A stretch of DNA of 64,000 bases from assembly GCF_037975245.1 (NCBI RefSeq), contig NC_092573.1, positions 10,473,501 to 10,537,500 on the forward strand, read 5' to 3'. A program made the translations under genes and the position numbers. This stretch comes from Apostichopus japonicus. Its lineage: Eukaryota; Echinodermata; Holothuroidea; Aspidochirotida; Stichopodidae. Shown piece after piece: positions 12,320-25,334 of the stretch. The stretch's first letter is position 1; every line of letters begins with the position of its first letter. Below the pieces are notes generated by a model that worked only from the letters and a program-made list of their open reading frames with translations, searched no databases and had not been told where the DNA came from.

Positions 12320-12455
12320 CTAGTAGTAGTAGTAAGTTGAGTTTCGTCTATACGACATGCTCAGTGATTAACCTGCGCCACGTATCACGATCTTGCGCAA
12401 GGTCTATTGCTTCCTCGAAATTGTTAATATTAACGTCCTTAAATTGCGAATTGTT
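12320..12455 (-). mobile_element. 3' terminus of a second non-LTR retrotransposon
   Basis: The minus strand reads NINNFEEAIDLAQDRDTWRR, then LITEHVV and a stop (12348-12350). This LAQDR.TWR.L ending is typical of the last residues of several LINE ORF2 proteins. A (TAG)n trinucleotide tail at 12320-12334 follows directly, as at the 3' end of such elements. Everything upstream is missing. It is separate from the neighbouring 11130-12165 copy because the two encode different C-termini. Confidence 0.6.
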
Positions 12456-13084
12456 TGGTCTTTCTAGGATAAAGTAATTAACAATATTTGCACTGTTATA
12501 GAACTCAGATATATCAAAAGATGTAGCTTCAAATGTTTAATGCCCACAAGGCTGTCAAAATTTGATGGTTGCTAAGAAATGAGCTTCAGAAATAAACACT
12601 TTTCCATCCCTTTTGAGTCCTTGTTTTTTTCCACTTGCTAATGTTTTCTTCCACTTGCTAATCTACATTGCAGCTATCACCCTTTTTGATGCATGTAACA
12701 AATTAGCCGATCAACTTTGCTAAATTTCTGGACATCCTCTGACTTTTGCTGCTGAGGACAAAGAATATGTTCACATTTACTCCATCCAAGCTGATTTCTC
12801 AGGGCTGTGTTGTATGTTGGCAATAGCTAGGTCTACATACTCTTGAATGGTTTACCTTCTGTACAAAAGAAACTGTACAAATTTTAGCACAATACAAAGT
12901 ATATGTCTGAAAGTGGATGTGCTTTATACACTTTTATTAGCATGCATGATTACTCTAAATGTGTATTGTTAGCTATATCCTCCATTCTACTATCTACTGT
13001 ATGTACATCTATTTCATTGTCAATAGAATGTTTGTTATTAAACCGTCTTCTAGACAAAGGTATATAACAAAACAATTTACACAC

Positions 13085-13500
13085 TTAGAGGGCGCTCTCT
13101 CAGGATCTATTATGAAGGAAAGTGTAGATCAATCGTTAGCTATCCTCACTCTCTACCAGCTACATCTAGTTTCATTGAAAATCATCTGTTTGTTAACCGT
13201 CAAGTTAAAAAAAAATATATATATAATTAGAGGGCGCTCTCTCAGGATCTATTATGAAGTAAAAGTGTAGATCAATCGTTAGCTATCCTCACTCTCTACC
13301 AGCTACATCTAGTTTCATTGAAAATCATCTGTTTGTTAACCGTCAAGTTAAAACAAAATATATATATAATTAGAGGGCGCTCTCTCAGGATCTATTATGA
13401 AGTAAAAGTGTAGATCAATCGTTAGCTATCCTCACTCTCTACCAGCTACATCTAGTTTCATTGACAATCATCTGTTTGTTAACCGTCAAGTTTAAACAAA

Positions 13501-13561
<61 letters not shown>

Positions 13562-13590
13562 GAGGGCGCTCTCTCAGGATCTGTTATAAT
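13085..13590. repeat. Tandem repeat of about 143 bp with internal TA expansion
   Basis: Copies start at TTAGAGGGCGCTCTC at 13085, 13227, 13370 and 13559. Each contains GTAGATCAATCGTTAGCTAT and ends in a TA run. The TA run is 8-12 bp in the first copies and more than 50 bp in the third (13503-13557), so a microsatellite has expanded inside one unit. The copies are nearly identical, indicating recent amplification. Confidence 0.85.
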
Positions 13591-15244
13591 GAAAAGTCTA
13601 AATCCACTCAAAGTTTCATGTAAAATGGAGGAAGACCGTTCACTTAAAGTTTTCCTGTTCAAATCATGTTGGATGCAACGATTTCCCATTACCGTCTTCT
13701 CATATGTTCAGGTCCTTCAGCACTAATGGCAATTGTTTTATGCATACTTACTTCATATTTCACAAGAGTGCTGAAGATAGCCTATTTAGACCAACCAGGG
13801 TTTATTATAGATGTGTACAGATGTGTACTTGTGTGTGGTATTGTATAGGTATACTGATATAGTACAATGATCCTAGTATATGAAGCCATGCATGTTACAA
13901 TTTGTTTCTTATTTCATGGGCATTCACAATGGATCGATGTATGGCATGATTTACGTAAAAAAAAAAAAAAACTGCTGTCATCGGTTCAATTCAATTCAAA
14001 TCAGTCAAATTTGACCTGATATGCACTACCAATTTTAGCAAATAATAATCATTCTTTCCATGATATGACCTGTTACACAGTGGGAGTTTCCTAAAAACTT
14101 AATACCAAACTTACTGAAGCATTGAACAGATCAAGGGAGATAATGCAAACCGAAGGCTTTGTTTGGTAAACATGACTTTCAAATCTCTCAGTGGCGGAAA
14201 GAATTAAAAGCTACTATAGGCGTTGACAACGATGATTGCGGGTGGAGCGTAAACATGATGGTGTAAACATTACGGAGGATAAGACCAATATGACAAACTC
14301 CCAAGTTTAAATGTTGGATAAAACACAGGTTTAATATCACATGATGAGCAAACCATTACTTCCACTACCACCTGCAGTTTCCAGAGTGGCTAGTTTAAAG
14401 GGACGCTAAAGTCAAGTGAAGCAAAGAGAATCATTCCATAATTACTGTCTTTAAAGTAAAGATGGCTTGGTACAATATATATATCACCATGAAAAAATGT
14501 AGACTATTAAAGATTGTCACACAATGATAGAACAGTATACTGCAACATGGATCTTCCAAAACATGTCGGAAAATATGAAAGAAGTTGAACTTGTATTGAA
14601 AGATTTTAAGACTTTGTGACAACTTTAAACATATCTAGCATTATTTTGTGTCACTATATCAATGGGATAATCTGGAGGCAAACAATGTCCTAGATTTCTA
14701 GCAGTTATTCTAAATTATGAAGAGCTATTCCTAAATAGTTGAACATTGGTAACTGTCATTCTTAGTACTTACTGTGTACATGACATATGGCACACAGTAC
14801 TGATAGGAGGGTGGTGGCAGAAGTTTAAATTGACACAACCCTGGAAGATAGTCCACTCACCATAGGGTAGATTCAATATCAACAAACACTTTCCATGAAA
14901 GTTTGAGGTCTTCCTCTTCCAGAGGTCAAAGGTGAAAGGAAGATGATCTGTTTTTGGTCCCTGGATGATTTGATGAGTTACTACAGCTGATGGAATATGT
15001 CTGCAGGATACCCTGGTTAGGATGAAATTATCACAGCATCTCTCCCCCTGTGCACTTCCTGACCTCGTCTAGGTTTCTCAAACCCAACAGCAGCAAAGTT
15101 TGTAAACAATCTGGATGCTGTATTTTCGATTTATCATTTGTATCATTATATAAAGAAGGCAGTTGTTAGTTGCAGCATCTTATAAATAACCTATTCTGAC
15201 CTAACCATGTAATATTTAAACATTGGATTACCCTTAAAGGAAAT
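13591..15244. other. No gene seen
   Basis: AT-rich sequence with only short frames. A TTTAAAGGGACGCTAAAGTCA motif at about 14393-14414 resembles a MITE end, but no partner end was found. Confidence 0.5.
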
Positions 15245-15735
15245 ACAAAACCAACCATCATCGTTGGTCTATATGATAGCTCTAGATACATGAACAACTT
15301 TCCACCCCACCCTAAACCTCTATCCTCCCCCACCTACGCATTTAGGATACAGAAACCCAACCATTCAAATACTGCTTTATGTGATAGAAATTTACTGTCA
15401 TAGCCCCCTTCCCTCACCCCACCTCCATAGCCAGGAGACAGAAACCCAACCATTCATTACTGCTTTATGTGATAGAAATTTACTGTCATACCCCCCTTCC
15501 CTCCCCCACCTACATAGCTAGGAGACAGACTCAACCATCATTACTGATTTGTCATAGAAATTTACTGTCATAGCCCCCCTTCCTCACCCCACCTCCACAG
15601 CCAGGAGACAGAAACCCAACTATTCATTAATGCTTTATGTGATAGAAATTTACTGTCATAACTTCCCCCACCCCCACCACCCTTCCCTCACCCTACCTCC
15701 ACTGCCAGGAAACAGAAACCCAACCATCATCAATT
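15245..15735. repeat. Tandem repeat of 83-103 bp, about five copies
   Basis: ACAGAAACCCAACC or close variants recur at 15350, 15438, 15525, 15608 and 15711. Each is followed by TGATAGAAATTTACTGTCAT and a C-rich CCCTTCCCTCACCCCACCTCC block of variable length. Confidence 0.8.
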
Positions 15736-16097
15736 TGGTGTTTAGACAACCAGAAAAAAATTCTTAAAAAATATTGCCCTTTTAATCTGATCTATGATTT
15801 CAATTTACTTAAATGTGTAATTGGATTCATGACATGGCTCTTTATGATAAACTAGAGGAGCCTTTGAGTTTGCAGTTTATGCTATTTTTAACTTGGTCCA
15901 AGTGATATCTATTTATCTTATATAAATACCAAATGTTTTATTGTAATGTCCCCCCTGCAGGAAGCGATATCATGAATCACTTAAAAATATTGACACTAAT
16001 GTTCTTCGGGACATGTCAGGAAAAACTATCATGTGCTTATAAAAATATTGCGGTGCTATTTTTGATCTGGTTTGTCATTTTTTTCCTTTCTTTCTAG

Positions 16098-16266
16098 ATT
16101 TCTAGCACACATCTGATCAAACTTTATTCCGAGGTTTACCTCCTAGGTTACTTTACAAAACCACAACCGGTTTGCACAGAAAGAGAAAGACAGGGCCAGC
16201 AGAGACGACCTGCTGAGTTGTCCCCGGGCGTGTCTGGACGGGGAGGAATATGGAACAGACCAACAG
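16098..16266 (+). CDS. Possible isolated exon, function unknown
   Basis: A 169-bp open segment lies between a strong acceptor (TTTTCCTTTCTTTCTAG) and a good donor (CAACAG|GTAAAG). It is GC-richer than its surroundings. The frame open from its first base has no stop and would code about 56 residues (THLIKLYSEVYLLGYFTKP, then a basic, Gln- and Arg-rich stretch). I recognise no domain. No neighbouring exon can be joined to it, and a non-coding exon or chance is possible. Confidence 0.3.
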
Positions 16267-17388
16267 GTAAAGGAGAAAAGTTGGCAACTTGAACACTAAT
16301 TGGTTTAATGTGACCAACAGCGTGCTCTTCCGAATAATAATAGGTTGAGTCTTATCTCAGTTTTGATCCCGGACTAGGCAACCCTGCCATGAGTTTACTG
16401 ATAGATATACCTATGTCCAGGGGCGAGTCTAGCTGGAGTAACATTTGATTGGTAGTGCTACTGAAGTACTGAGGTAGATGTGCAGATACTATCTGACCCT
16501 TTGAACTACACTGATGGTAAGTGAAAGTTCTTGCAAAGAGTTTCGAGCCTTAGAGCAACTTTCTAAATTCGGTCACAAATTTTTCAGGTGGGGAGGGGGG
16601 GGAGAGGAGAGGTGGGGATGGGGAATAGGTGGGGATGGGGGGTTCCTACCACAAAGGAGAGCAAAAGTAGCAAATACAATGTATAGGTAAGTGCATGTCA
16701 CATCTTCTTGTATTCATGCATTGATGAAGTGGCAGAATTATGTTTAAAGTAGAGATTATTCAAAGAAGAAATTGCCATATATATGGACACATTTCTCAAA
16801 ACATCTATAGCAGCTTTGCCAGCTTATTAATATTGTAACAGCTGTGTATACCTTGAGCCAGGGAGTTATAGTCTAGAGAGCAATTCTGGTTAATAGCGGG
16901 CCTTGATGCAAAGAAAACGCACAAAAATAATGAATAACTTTTGTCAGTGATCCAAAAGTTTACTGATGCTAATGTGTTAAAGTCATAGGCCTATGTTTCT
17001 GAAGGGATTCTCTAATTGTCAAAGTTGATAGTTTGGGGGGGGGGAGAGGAGCAGCTAGGGGAGGGGGAATAAATGGGATGCAACACTGCACAAAGCACAA
17101 AGAGTTGAAGCTCTGTTTTGCAGAGCAAGAAATTGACTAGCTGCAATAAGATATTGTATGTTGAAATTACTGCTCAAACTCCATACCGCAGTTGGGAGAG
17201 CAAGATATCTAACATCTCTTGGGCGCTTTAAGATGAACTACCATCACTATCTTTATACTATTTCTGTTATACTTGTATTCCAAGACAACTGAGTATATCT
17301 ACTAGGGGTGTTAGCTCTACTAGGAGTGCTACCTACTATAGGAGTATATAGGAGTATAGGAGGATATCTACTAGGAGTGTTAACTAGG

Positions 17389-17632
17389 AGTGTTAGCTCA
17401 GTGGTCAACACCGGTGCCTTTCCATCATAACGTCCCGAGTTCGAATCACTCCAAGATTATTGTATGTCGTCCAGTTACAGAGTTGTTGATAATATTGCCA
17501 ATTCATAATCATGGACGTTAAATATGAAGCTAAGAGACTGACTTCGGTCAGCTTGCGGCTTTGATAAGCCAATGATGGCTTCTTCGCGAGTTCCTGCTTG
17601 CAGGAGGATCTAAAATACATACATAAATACAT
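17389..17632 (+). mobile_element. tRNA-derived SINE with ATAC-type tail
   Basis: Begins with GTTAGCTCAGTGGTCAACAC (box A) and GAGTTCGAATCAC (box B). It has a body of about 170 bp and ends in a simple tail of ATACATAC/ATAAATACATAC repeats. This is the layout of a tRNA-head SINE mobilised by a LINE. The host region just before it contains GGAGTATA/CTAGGAGTGTTA repeats that are not part of it. Confidence 0.7.
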
Positions 17633-17680
17633 ACCAAAGAACTATGTATAGTCTGATCTGTAATAGAAATTTAAATGTGT

Positions 17681-17850
17681 GTAAAAGTAAGTTGGCCTGA
17701 CGTTTTGATCCTAGCAGGATCTTCTTCAAAGGCTAAAAAAGAAGATCCTGCTAGGATCGAAACGTCAGGCCAACTTACTTTTACACATTCTCCCACACAG
17801 GCTCTCTAGTGGATAAGCAGTTTACTAACAGCTTTATTTTATTTTTATTT
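17681..17850 (+). mobile_element. Penelope-like retroelement insertion with inverted 5' part
   Basis: A 170-bp insertion flanked by an exact 16-bp duplication AGAAATTTAAATGTGT (17665-17680 and 17851-17866). It contains two opposed copies (about 17677-17725 and 17739-17787) of a segment with hairpin ATCCT-GCT-AGGAT followed by CGAAACGTC. This is the hammerhead-like signature of Penelope-like element ends. The right part continues to CAGGCTCTCTAGTGGATAAG and a T-rich end. A severely 5'-truncated copy with an inverted front is the common outcome for these elements. The family assignment rests on motif memory. Confidence 0.65.
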
Positions 17851-18572
17851 AGAAATTTAAATGTGTCAGAACCTTTACAGTTTAATATACTCCTACTGGA
17901 AATGACAGTATACCTACCCAGTAAACAGATTAATTTCCTCCCTTTGCGAGTAAAACCCCAAGCTGTACTTTTGAGGTTATGACCTGCTTCCTCTGTTTTG
18001 AAACATTAAAATGTACCCTGAGGCTTACCACACTGACATGTAACACCATAACTATCAACAACTAACACATAAACACAAAACATCAACAAATTTATATATC
18101 ATCTGAGTCAGTTTTGATACAAAGAGCTTCATGTAAATCCCAGAACCAATTTATAAGCTGATACACATTTATTACAACAACAACCTTTAACAGTTTAACA
18201 CCTGAGGAAATTATGTTATTTTAATGTTGCCTTTCTTACAAGCTCAAATGTCAAGCTCTGTTACAGAGAGAGGGTTAACTTATTAAAAGAGCAAAATTTC
18301 TTTGCAATTTGCCAATGAGGCCAGAGATCAGAGAGGATCCAAGGTTTTTATAACAACAGAAAAAGTGCTGCAACTTTAGGCATAACATGAGAACAGAAGA
18401 AGAAAGAGAAGGACAAAATGTGCATATATGCATCATCAGTGTATAAACTAGCTATAATACTATATTAAAGAATCAGAAGTTCATGAGTTCAGGAGGTTTG
18501 GGGATTGAAGATGGATCTCCAATGAAATGAAAATTGATGCAAACCAAAGTGCACAAACAGTGGCATCTCAAA

Positions 18573-18630
18573 GGGGGGGGGGGGGTGGGGTGGGGATGAG
18601 GATGGGGTGGGGGTGAGGAAGGGGATGGGT
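18573..18630. repeat. G-rich tract with quadruplex potential
   Basis: A 13-G run then TGGGG, GGGG, GGGGTGGGGG and GGGG blocks separated by one to five bases. It contains more than four G4 runs with short loops. Confidence 0.8.
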
Positions 18631-21144
18631 TACGACTCGTTTGGCTAATCTGCTGACTTTTACTTTAATACCGTCTCCATTGACAAAACTGTGCTGATTT
18701 GAAGCTGATATGTCTGGAAGCTATGCAAACTAAAAGTTTCAGGTGGGTAGATTTAACTACAGTTCAAATTGTTGAAATTTGTTATGAAACCAAACCAATA
18801 AAGCACACCAAGTATTATGAAAACTGTCCGGGCGACACAATTTTTGAGAATCAAATCATGTGTATTAATGAATTACTCATTAAGCTAACTAACTGATCAA
18901 TAGATGTAGAACTGTAGTTTGACAATGCAAATTAAATTTCCTTCTTTTAATTGAATAGTTTCACATGGTAGTTATTATCACAGGCTGTCAAAATCAATTA
19001 TACTCATTTTAATTCAAATTTATTTCTCATATTATGACACAGAAGAAAACATAACACACAGTACAGTAGAAAGTAGCATAATGAATGACAATAGAAGACA
19101 GAATTATTGTTAATGGGCTGTAGTGATAATTAAGCTAACAAGCAAAACCAAACACAAAGAAGGTTTGATTCAACAAAGATAGATAAGAATGAGGTAAAGG
19201 AGAGAAGAAAACTGGAAAGAGAGGAAAAGATTGTTAGTGTCAGTAGGATGAGCAGTTGATTGCATACATCATGTCAACCAGCCTAGCTACATCGCTGCAT
19301 GGAATGTATCCTCTTTAAAGCCACAGCCGCATACAAACATGTAGTAACAATAACAGTTTACAGCTGAGGGATAATGATTTGTGTTGATCAATGTTATATA
19401 GGATAGTATGTTTGCCAACAAAAACAGAAACAAAGTTCATTACGATGTGTATAAATTACATAGTTCATGTTACCCTGTGTTTTGGTAATAAATGAAAACA
19501 AATTACGAGCCACAACTCAGCCAAGTTTACTCATGAACCATCACTTTATAGATCAGATCTAGCAAGTTTGGCAAGATGTCAAAGTACTTGACACTTCCTT
19601 AGTAACCATTTGTAATATTTTCTCTCCATTCTTAGCTGTATTTCATGTTACACTTGACTCCTCCACAATGTGACTTTATAGCTCAGAGCTGGATGGTAAC
19701 AAGATAACAAACTCTGTATTCAAATCATCAATATCCACATTTGGTGTGGCTTCAATGAAAATCACTAGCCTGATTCAGTTCAGGGCCCAGCAAAACATAT
19801 TCTCTTATGTAGTAGTGAACTTTATTTCAATTTACAAACTTTGAGAGATGATGCTATATTTCGTCCTTCAGGGCATAAAATAGCAAATCATTCATCCATG
19901 GTTCTTGTCTAGTAGATATTGCAAGATTGGGATAAATTCATCACAAGATGCTGTTTTAATTTGTCAGATGTCCTACTTTGTCCAAACAGCTACCTTTATG
20001 TAGATTTGCAAATCAACTCAAATCGAATTTTCAAGTTTAAAAGATGTTAAGACCGTACTATACCTTGGCAAAGAATTCACAAGAAGGCCAATCAAAAGGG
20101 ATCCAAAATTTATACAAGTTTGGCCAGGTTTGCTCCATATACTGAGGTAGTTTAGGGTCAATTCCTATTGGAAAAAGGTCCTTGTTTATTTTTAATATTT
20201 TGAGGTTCTAAATATATTCAATCACATTGTGGGCAACCAATATTCCCCTCCTTGTCCTACCCACACCTCCCCTTTCTAAATATCAAGATACAGACCTGAA
20301 TAGGCTATGACCTTTCCCTATTTGAGTACAGTTAAGGTCTTGGTAACAGATAATGACTATCCATACTAAAAACCTCCATACTGTACATGTTTAGCAATTT
20401 TATTACCAGCCAATCTGAAAAACTTTCTTTTGGAGAAAAGCTGGCTCTTACATGTGCAACACAATGTATAAATTTGCATCTAAGGTCAATACCATATTTG
20501 TAGAATCTGTAGATGTAGTTCTTTGACACATGCATCAATGCTAAAAACAATTTCATTGATATTCATGTATATAGGAAGCGATAACAGCTTATCACTAAAT
20601 AAATATCAGTGTACATTTGCTTGCAACATATAATGGAAATCTCGCAACACTGCCAATCAAAAGTTCACTTTGACTGTTATAATAAATATACGTCAGAACC
20701 ATCCATTGAAATATCCACCACTAGCAGAAAAGTCACCTTACATTAAATTGCCATTCATGGCCACAAAAATGGTTGGAGAATGCCACAAATGGCTATTAAT
20801 TAATAACTTGGATCAGTTATAAATAGTGATCAAAATTCATCTTCATATGATGAATTGTCAAACATCTCCAAGTTAGTGGAGATGAGCATCGTTGATAAAA
20901 AATCAAGGTTCAAACTTAAATGTATAAATCTGTAATGTCATGCCTTTAGATCTGTTGATATGGCCTAAGGGTTTAATTAAATTATCTCTTTTAATTAACA
21001 CAGTATTGCATGACTATTCATACATGTTAACTGGCTTTTCCATGTCAGTGCTATGGAAATAGGAGGCACATGTCCATCACCTCATGTTCATGCAAAGATG
21101 CTAAAATACTTTTGTGGTCCAGCTGATCGACAAGCAAACTAAAA

Positions 21145-21173
21145 CAGACAGACAGATAGACAGACAGACAGAC
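21145..21173. repeat. (GACA)n microsatellite
   Basis: Seven GACA units with one GATA. Confidence 0.9.
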
Positions 21174-23997
21174 GTGTGACTTTGCTCTCTCTTTACAAGT
21201 TAATGTGGAACGATGGAACCAGCAAGCTAGGACATCATGCATCACTGTGATGTTAATCATATGCCAGTGACCTGAAGTGACCGAATAAAATGTGACTGCT
21301 GCTATGAAACAGTAAATAATTCAGATAGCAGCTTGGAAACCTGGTTAATGCATTCAACTACACACAAAGTCTCACCTAGAACACACAGACACAGATAAAT
21401 TGAATAGTAGGCCTAGTTCCCTTCCGCAAGTCTCAAAATATAAATACACGCTGGACATTATGTCGCAATAATCAGTTCGTAAGTTTTGTTTTTACAAGGT
21501 TTAACAACATTATCTCGAGCCAGCGAACCCTGGATACGTCATCGACTGATGCTCTCGTAGATTGTAAGACATCGGTGAAGACGGTCGTATATGCCATCTA
21601 GGTGTAAACATTAACAGAACATAAATAACTGCCGTACCTTACCGTAAGTTCCGACCATGTACTATAAACGAGTGTATCGCACAGATAACGTCTGCATGCA
21701 TGGCTTAAAAGGTTTATTCAAGCTAATAACATCTGCTTGTGGATAAAACACAGGCGGGATATAACTTAATGTGGCTTTCAATAACATAGTGACATCCTTT
21801 TGAGAGGCAGAGAAAGACGAGAGAGGAAAAGAAAAAAAGGGACAGATTTAAAGGATAAAACGATGGATGGAAAGCCAGACGAATACACCATCCTACTTTT
21901 TATACACAATTTATCATAAGGCCTATACTGGTATAGAATCAGAATAAATGCAAAGGAAACAAATTATTCAAACTTTTCAACAACAACAAAAGTTGAAATG
22001 CCTTAATTTTGAAGAATTTCTAGTATTTATCTTTTTTACTGTATACATAGAACTGTGTCCTAAACAATAAACATATAAGACATACAAAATGATCATCAGT
22101 GGCACACCACAAATCTTTTACACGGGTCATCAATTCTTTCTTCCAATTTTCTTCCCCCTCTTTTTTAATAGATTTCCAATCTAATTTTTTTTAAATTAAT
22201 TTCAAATTATAAATTCTTGATGTATCATGAGACAGCTAAATAACTGTCCTTTTACTGAACTGTCTAATAATTATAAGCTATTTTATAGAACTGCCTCTTG
22301 TCCATGCATGATAAACAAACTACTGTCAACTGTTCATAATCTACAGCATTTTACCGGCTTCCAAGACATCTCAAGAAAGAAAGTTCATTGAATCAACAAC
22401 TTTGGTCACATTTATGGTTGGTCTTTGTTGTACATTTTTGTATTTCCAAAATACTTTCTTTAATATTTTAGTTTTCTTCATGCAATTTTTTTTTCTCCAA
22501 TTTTTTGCCCTTCTTGTGTTAGCATTCTCCTCTCACTTTTTATATTATTCATTGTGTCAATCACAAACTCAGCTGTGTCATCAATTATTGATTTTTCAAG
22601 CCATGGCCAAAAAAGAAGATGACATCCAGCTTCTATAAGTATTTTTGCTCTGGCGATTTCAAATAAAAACAAGCAATTCTATAATAACCTCGACCTCCTT
22701 CAGTACAAGGTCAGTGCACCAAGTTGTTTTACATCTTATGTGGACAAACATATAACGTAAAAAATCAGCTTTTTTATTACTTTGCGGTTTTTATTTTGAT
22801 TGTTGAAAGTGACCTTGGAGAGCAGAAAAACTAAAGTATACAGTAGTTAATAGTGTAATCATTGAATCAATCAATCATTCAATTATTAGTTATATTATCA
22901 TAAACAGTGGACATAGCAAAGTATTAATTACCAAATTATTAAGCCAAAAGATTGGTGAATGATATATCAGGAAAAAACAGAAATTTCTCAAATTTTCAGT
23001 GCAATTGCACAGATTATACTCAAATACACAAGGACATTCTATTTAACTGTTATAACTAAATATTAAATATGATAAATAACTAAATAAAGAAATATTAATA
23101 ATAAAATAAACTATAAATATAATTACAATTACAATTTCACTGATGGGATCAGGATATCCACAAAAATCAACAGTACTAACAGTTCAATTCTGATGAATTC
23201 CAAAATTGAACCAACTGTCAATATCTTTAACAAATTAAAGTTTTGAACTGAAGGCAAACATTTTAGAATTCCATGTTTTTTTCTCTAATGTTTGTTCTTT
23301 TCCTTTGATTTGTTTTGTTATTACAATGCTATTAAATCAACAAAAACTTATTTAATTACTTGATGATCATTTACACTATTTTTCATCGTTTATCTGACTA
23401 TTGCATCAATGGTTCTCATTTATAATCAGATTGCCTCAATTCTGCCAATGCTGTTAAGAAAATGTTTTATCTTCTTTGGATGATGTACAATAATGTAAAA
23501 TATTCCCTAAAGTTACCTAATTATTTGACCAACATTTAGCGACATCAATCACCACCCAAATTAAGCATTAATTCATCAACCTCTTCAGTATTTTCAGTCT
23601 CATTTCTGTCTTTTGATGACTTTGATTTACTGGTAAATATTGTCATCTGCTGAATTACTGGCTCTGTATAACATTTGTTTAACCCTAATTATCTATTATT
23701 ATACACAGTAAGGATATAAAGCATGACCTGAACGCTGCTATATATATATCATCGAGCAAATTTCGCCATTGGCCGAGAAAGTCGACCCCTTCAATGCCAT
23801 TACAGCTTTCTAGAGAGTGACTTGGGTGTTTTTAACTCTGCTTCTACCATACTTCCATTCCAGTACTCACGTTCTGTGTCTACAGTGATATAATCCGCAT
23901 CTCATATTTTACCTCCATCTCATATTTTACCTACAGTGACCTTGATGCATCTCTGTAATCATTCATCACAAATTGGACTAAAATAACACCATTCGCT

Positions 23998-24090
23998 TTT
24001 TTTTTTCGTTTTCTTATTCTTTCCCTCTGTCTGTCTGTCTTTCTTTCTTTCTTTTCTTATTCTTATTCTTTTTTTCATTTTCTTTTTGAT
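23998..24090. repeat. T-rich low-complexity stretch
   Basis: T runs, (CTGT)n and (CTTT)n over about 90 bp. Confidence 0.8.
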
Positions 24091-25257
24091 CTATTCTAAG
24101 CATGAGAGCTTCTGTTATGATCTTATAAATTATTCATCTTCTTTGGATGATGTACATTATAGACAGTGATATGATCCAAACATCCTTCTATATTTAGTGT
24201 GGAGTGTGAGACCTTGGTGTCGGCACTATGTCATCTCTTGACAGCAAAATTACAACGAATAAAAGTGTTCGAGGTTTTGACTTGTTACTTTGAACGGTTA
24301 GTGGAGTTCTCAATTGCAAAGAAGAGATTTAATTTAGATGTAATTTAGGCTTTTCTTTCTATGGTTAAGCTTGAACAAGCTTGATATTGCTGTATAATGT
24401 TTAAAGTGTTTTTTATCACATGTATGTATGTTTACAAACTGCAGTAGCCCATGGCCATGCAACTTTATCATACTACTAGATACCAACATCAGTGTCCACT
24501 TACTCTGAAAGATTCAACAAACAACAAAACAAGATTAATTACAGGAAAGGATAAAATTGTCAATTATGATCAAAGTCATCATTATCATCATTATGATCAT
24601 CCGCAATATCCAAGACTGTTTCATCTTCAGAGGTGTTTGTTATTGTTCTCTTTAAAAGCTTTAACACATAGTACATCCTAATGATTGATATCTTCATTAG
24701 AATGTCGAAGAAGCTTTCGATTCTTGATATCCTTAAATGTCAAATCTCATTGCTCCCACGGTACCAAAGCAGCTTCTATTATTGGAGAGCATTCTCTCTG
24801 CTATGCCCAAAGGGGGAAATCTTGATCAATCGTGCAGAGAAATAGCAGAGATACAATCAAAAACTTTACAAAAACAGAATCTTCCCATCTGACAAATTGA
24901 TAGCAAAAAGTATGAAAAGCTTAAAAGTTAAAACGATATCAACTGAAATGCCTTCAAGTAATATTCTAGAGGATAATGAAAATTGTTTGAGTATGGTTAA
25001 AATATTATGAGGGAAAAGTGAGGGATATGATCAAAATGAAAAGATTTAATTTATATTTCTCCTGAAATGACTTTATGTCGCGGTTTTGAATAGAGTAGTA
25101 AATTCATGCAGGAAATAGTGAGAAAAAAAAATACTGATTTTATTTTGTGGCAGCCACAGATAACTGGAGATCTTTATACATGCCTATCAGCAGACAAATT
25201 TTGAATTTCCATTGTCAATATTTTGGTGAAATGCATACAGTTAACTTAGCGTGGAAT

Positions 25258-25334
25258 AATTTAGTGTTCAAATGTTGCGTAGCAGTTATGAATACTCTGA
25301 ACTCATCCCTTATAAACTATTATGGTGCCTATGT
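25258..25334 (+). repeat. Dispersed repeat fragment, copy 2
   Basis: Counterpart of 3218-3291 in the same orientation. Similarity is roughly 75% by eye over 75 bp. Confidence 0.45.
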
